From an uncultured Bacteroidales bacterium (GTDB taxonomy: Bacteria; Bacteroidota; Bacteroidia; Bacteroidales; Bacteroidaceae): a stretch of 32,909 nt of DNA. Both the position numbers and the translations under genes were made by a program. Below, piece by piece: positions 32,173 to 32,909 of the stretch. Every line of letters starts with the position of its first letter. Positions within the stretch are counted from its first letter, which is position 1. A model generated the notes under the pieces. That model was given only the letters and a program-made list of their open reading frames with translations. It was not told where the DNA came from and searched no databases. Where the stretch lies: the NCBI GenBank assembly GCA_937995875.1, contig CALKIW010000190.1:1-32909 (forward strand), written 5' to 3'.

Positions 32173-32787
32173 CTATAAGTTCACCGTATAATGCTGCTTA
32201 TACAGTTTTTTATCAAAGAAAACAATACCACAATAATAAAGGTCGAAAGTAATGCCACTTCGCCCGTCTTGCTGTATCCAACGCCAGGCCTTAAGTGTCA
32301 TTTCAGACGCGTGAATATTCTCTACGATAAGTATGGAAGCTGGCTTCGTTTGTGATGTAAATGTAGTATAAATGGATTTCCAATTATCGTCCAATGTCAT
32401 AACAAGAATATCACATTGAATTAAACCTTCACAACCACATTGTTCATCATCTACCACACCTTTTATAATATGACTCTTGTTACATCCAGCCTTAACGTAG
32501 GCCTCTTTAATATCATAATTATTTAGACAGAGACACCATGTTCTTGCCTGGCTATAATTCGCAATTCGAAAATATAATTCGCATAAGCTTTCAGTCAGTT
32601 TATCCGTATCCGGAAATGCTATGGATAGTTCCTCATAGGCATAATAGGGATAGTTTTCGCAGATGACATATCGAATAAATTGATAAGCCCAAGGAGATTG
32701 CACTCCAAATCCACGACTGCTTCCCCAGCTTTTTAACCAAATAAGAAGTCGATGTAAATGCTTTATAATGTTATATCCAAACTTCAT
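32173..32787 (-). CDS. Degenerate class I methyltransferase-like protein of Bacteroidota
   Basis: 204 aa. The N-terminus (SSRGFGVQSPWAYQFIRYVI) and C-terminus (TFDLYYCGIVFFDKKLYKQH YTVNL) match, as I recall, a Bacteroidota family annotated as SAM-dependent methyltransferases, with motifs of the form GxGVHSPFAYxFI and FDLYxxGxVFFxxxLxKQHY. The glycine-rich SAM-binding motif I expected after the ANYSQ block is missing: the sequence there is ARTWCLCLNNYDIKEAYVKA. An acidic-motif strand (CDILVMTL) and the LIVENIHASEMTLKAWRWIQ helix remain. It may have lost SAM binding. The start is the ATG at 32787-32785. No close neighbour suggests a pathway. Confidence 0.65.
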   Translation of the reverse strand: MKFGYNIIKHLHRLLIWLKSWGSSRGFGVQSPWAYQFIRYVICENYPYYAYEELSIAFPDTDKLTESLCELYFRIANYSQARTWCLCLNNYDIKEAYVKAGCNKSHIIKGVVDDEQCGCEGLIQCDILVMTLDDNWKSIYTTFTSQTKPASILIVENIHASEMTLKAWRWIQQDGRSGITFDLYYCGIVFFDKKLYKQHYTVNL

Positions 32788-32856
32788 ACTAACAAAACGC
32801 TACTCTATATAGGTTATTGCACCGCTAAGCTAAAACGCAAGAAAAAATATAGGCAT

Positions 32857-32895
32857 GAAAAAGGTCCCCGACGACAGATGTGTCATCGGGGACCT
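32857..32895 (-). terminator. Intrinsic terminator of a gene beyond the right edge
   Basis: Arms AGGTCCCCGACGACA (32862-32876) and TGTCATCGGGGACCT (32881-32895) pair over 15 bp with one mismatch around a GATG loop. On the minus strand five T follow the stem. The orientation fits a minus-strand gene that starts outside the window. Confidence 0.75.
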
Positions 32896-32909
32896 AATCA
32901 AAAAGAGGC

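Noticed and set aside
1..32909. tRNA or rRNA genes
   Set aside because: I looked for cloverleaf arms and the TTC-A-C T-loop signature in the gene-free stretches and saw none.

Overview
The window looks like chromosomal DNA from a member of the Bacteroidota, most likely a Prevotella-type organism. Three things point there. It carries a complete type IX secretion core (PorP/SprF, GldK, GldL, GldM, GldN). Its promoters are of the Bacteroides type (TTTG, 19-20 bp, TAnnTTTG) and starts rarely have a strong Shine-Dalgarno. Its housekeeping proteins (malate dehydrogenase, PriA, GltX, WaaA, PgpH-like 7TM-HD protein, DUF2795 and DUF3737 proteins) have the form usual in that phylum.

Layout. Positions 71-2814 hold a minus-strand, visibly AT-rich cassette of three genes: a Dam-like adenine methyltransferase, a DpnII/MboI-type endonuclease and a second DpnA-like methyltransferase. 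Together they form a complete GATC-specific restriction-modification system. Positions 2815-4111 have no intact gene but hold the broken N-terminus of a family 2 glycosyltransferase and a dispersed repeat element. Positions 4112-9659 hold a Xaa-Pro aminopeptidase, a divergent malate dehydrogenase, and a four-domain sulfur-relay flavoprotein (CoA-disulfide reductase, rhodanese, TusA, DsrE). Positions 9660-10561 are gene-free and carry a second copy of the repeat element. From 10562 to 21622 come a DUF389 membrane protein, a BCCT transporter, PriA, a 7TM-HD phosphohydrolase, GltX and WaaA. From 21803 to 23960 are a PatB/MalY C-S lyase and a DUF3737 beta-helix protein. Positions 23961-24963 are gene-free, with a third repeat element and a long perfect-looking hairpin. 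From 24964 to 31735 lie the T9SS genes in the order porP, gldK, gldL, gldM, gldN on the minus strand, followed by an outer-membrane beta-barrel gene. The right end carries a small acidic DUF2795 protein, a degenerate methyltransferase-like protein, and the terminator of a gene that lies outside the window.

How genes work together. The GldK/GldN ring, the PorP/SprF barrel and the GldL/GldM proton-driven motor build the T9SS that exports CTD-bearing proteins across the outer membrane. WaaA makes the Kdo-lipid A inner core to which surface polysaccharide may be attached. The two methyltransferases protect GATC sites from the adjacent endonuclease.

I found no clearly undescribed multi-gene system. 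The most notable non-gene signals are: (1) a family of intergenic elements built from degenerate tandem units of about 22 bp, seen at three loci, two of which share a long flank in opposite orientation; (2) a pair of near-identical 13-bp palindromes bracketing the predicted promoter of the sulfur-relay flavoprotein; and (3) an isolated 17-bp-arm hairpin at 24739-24775.
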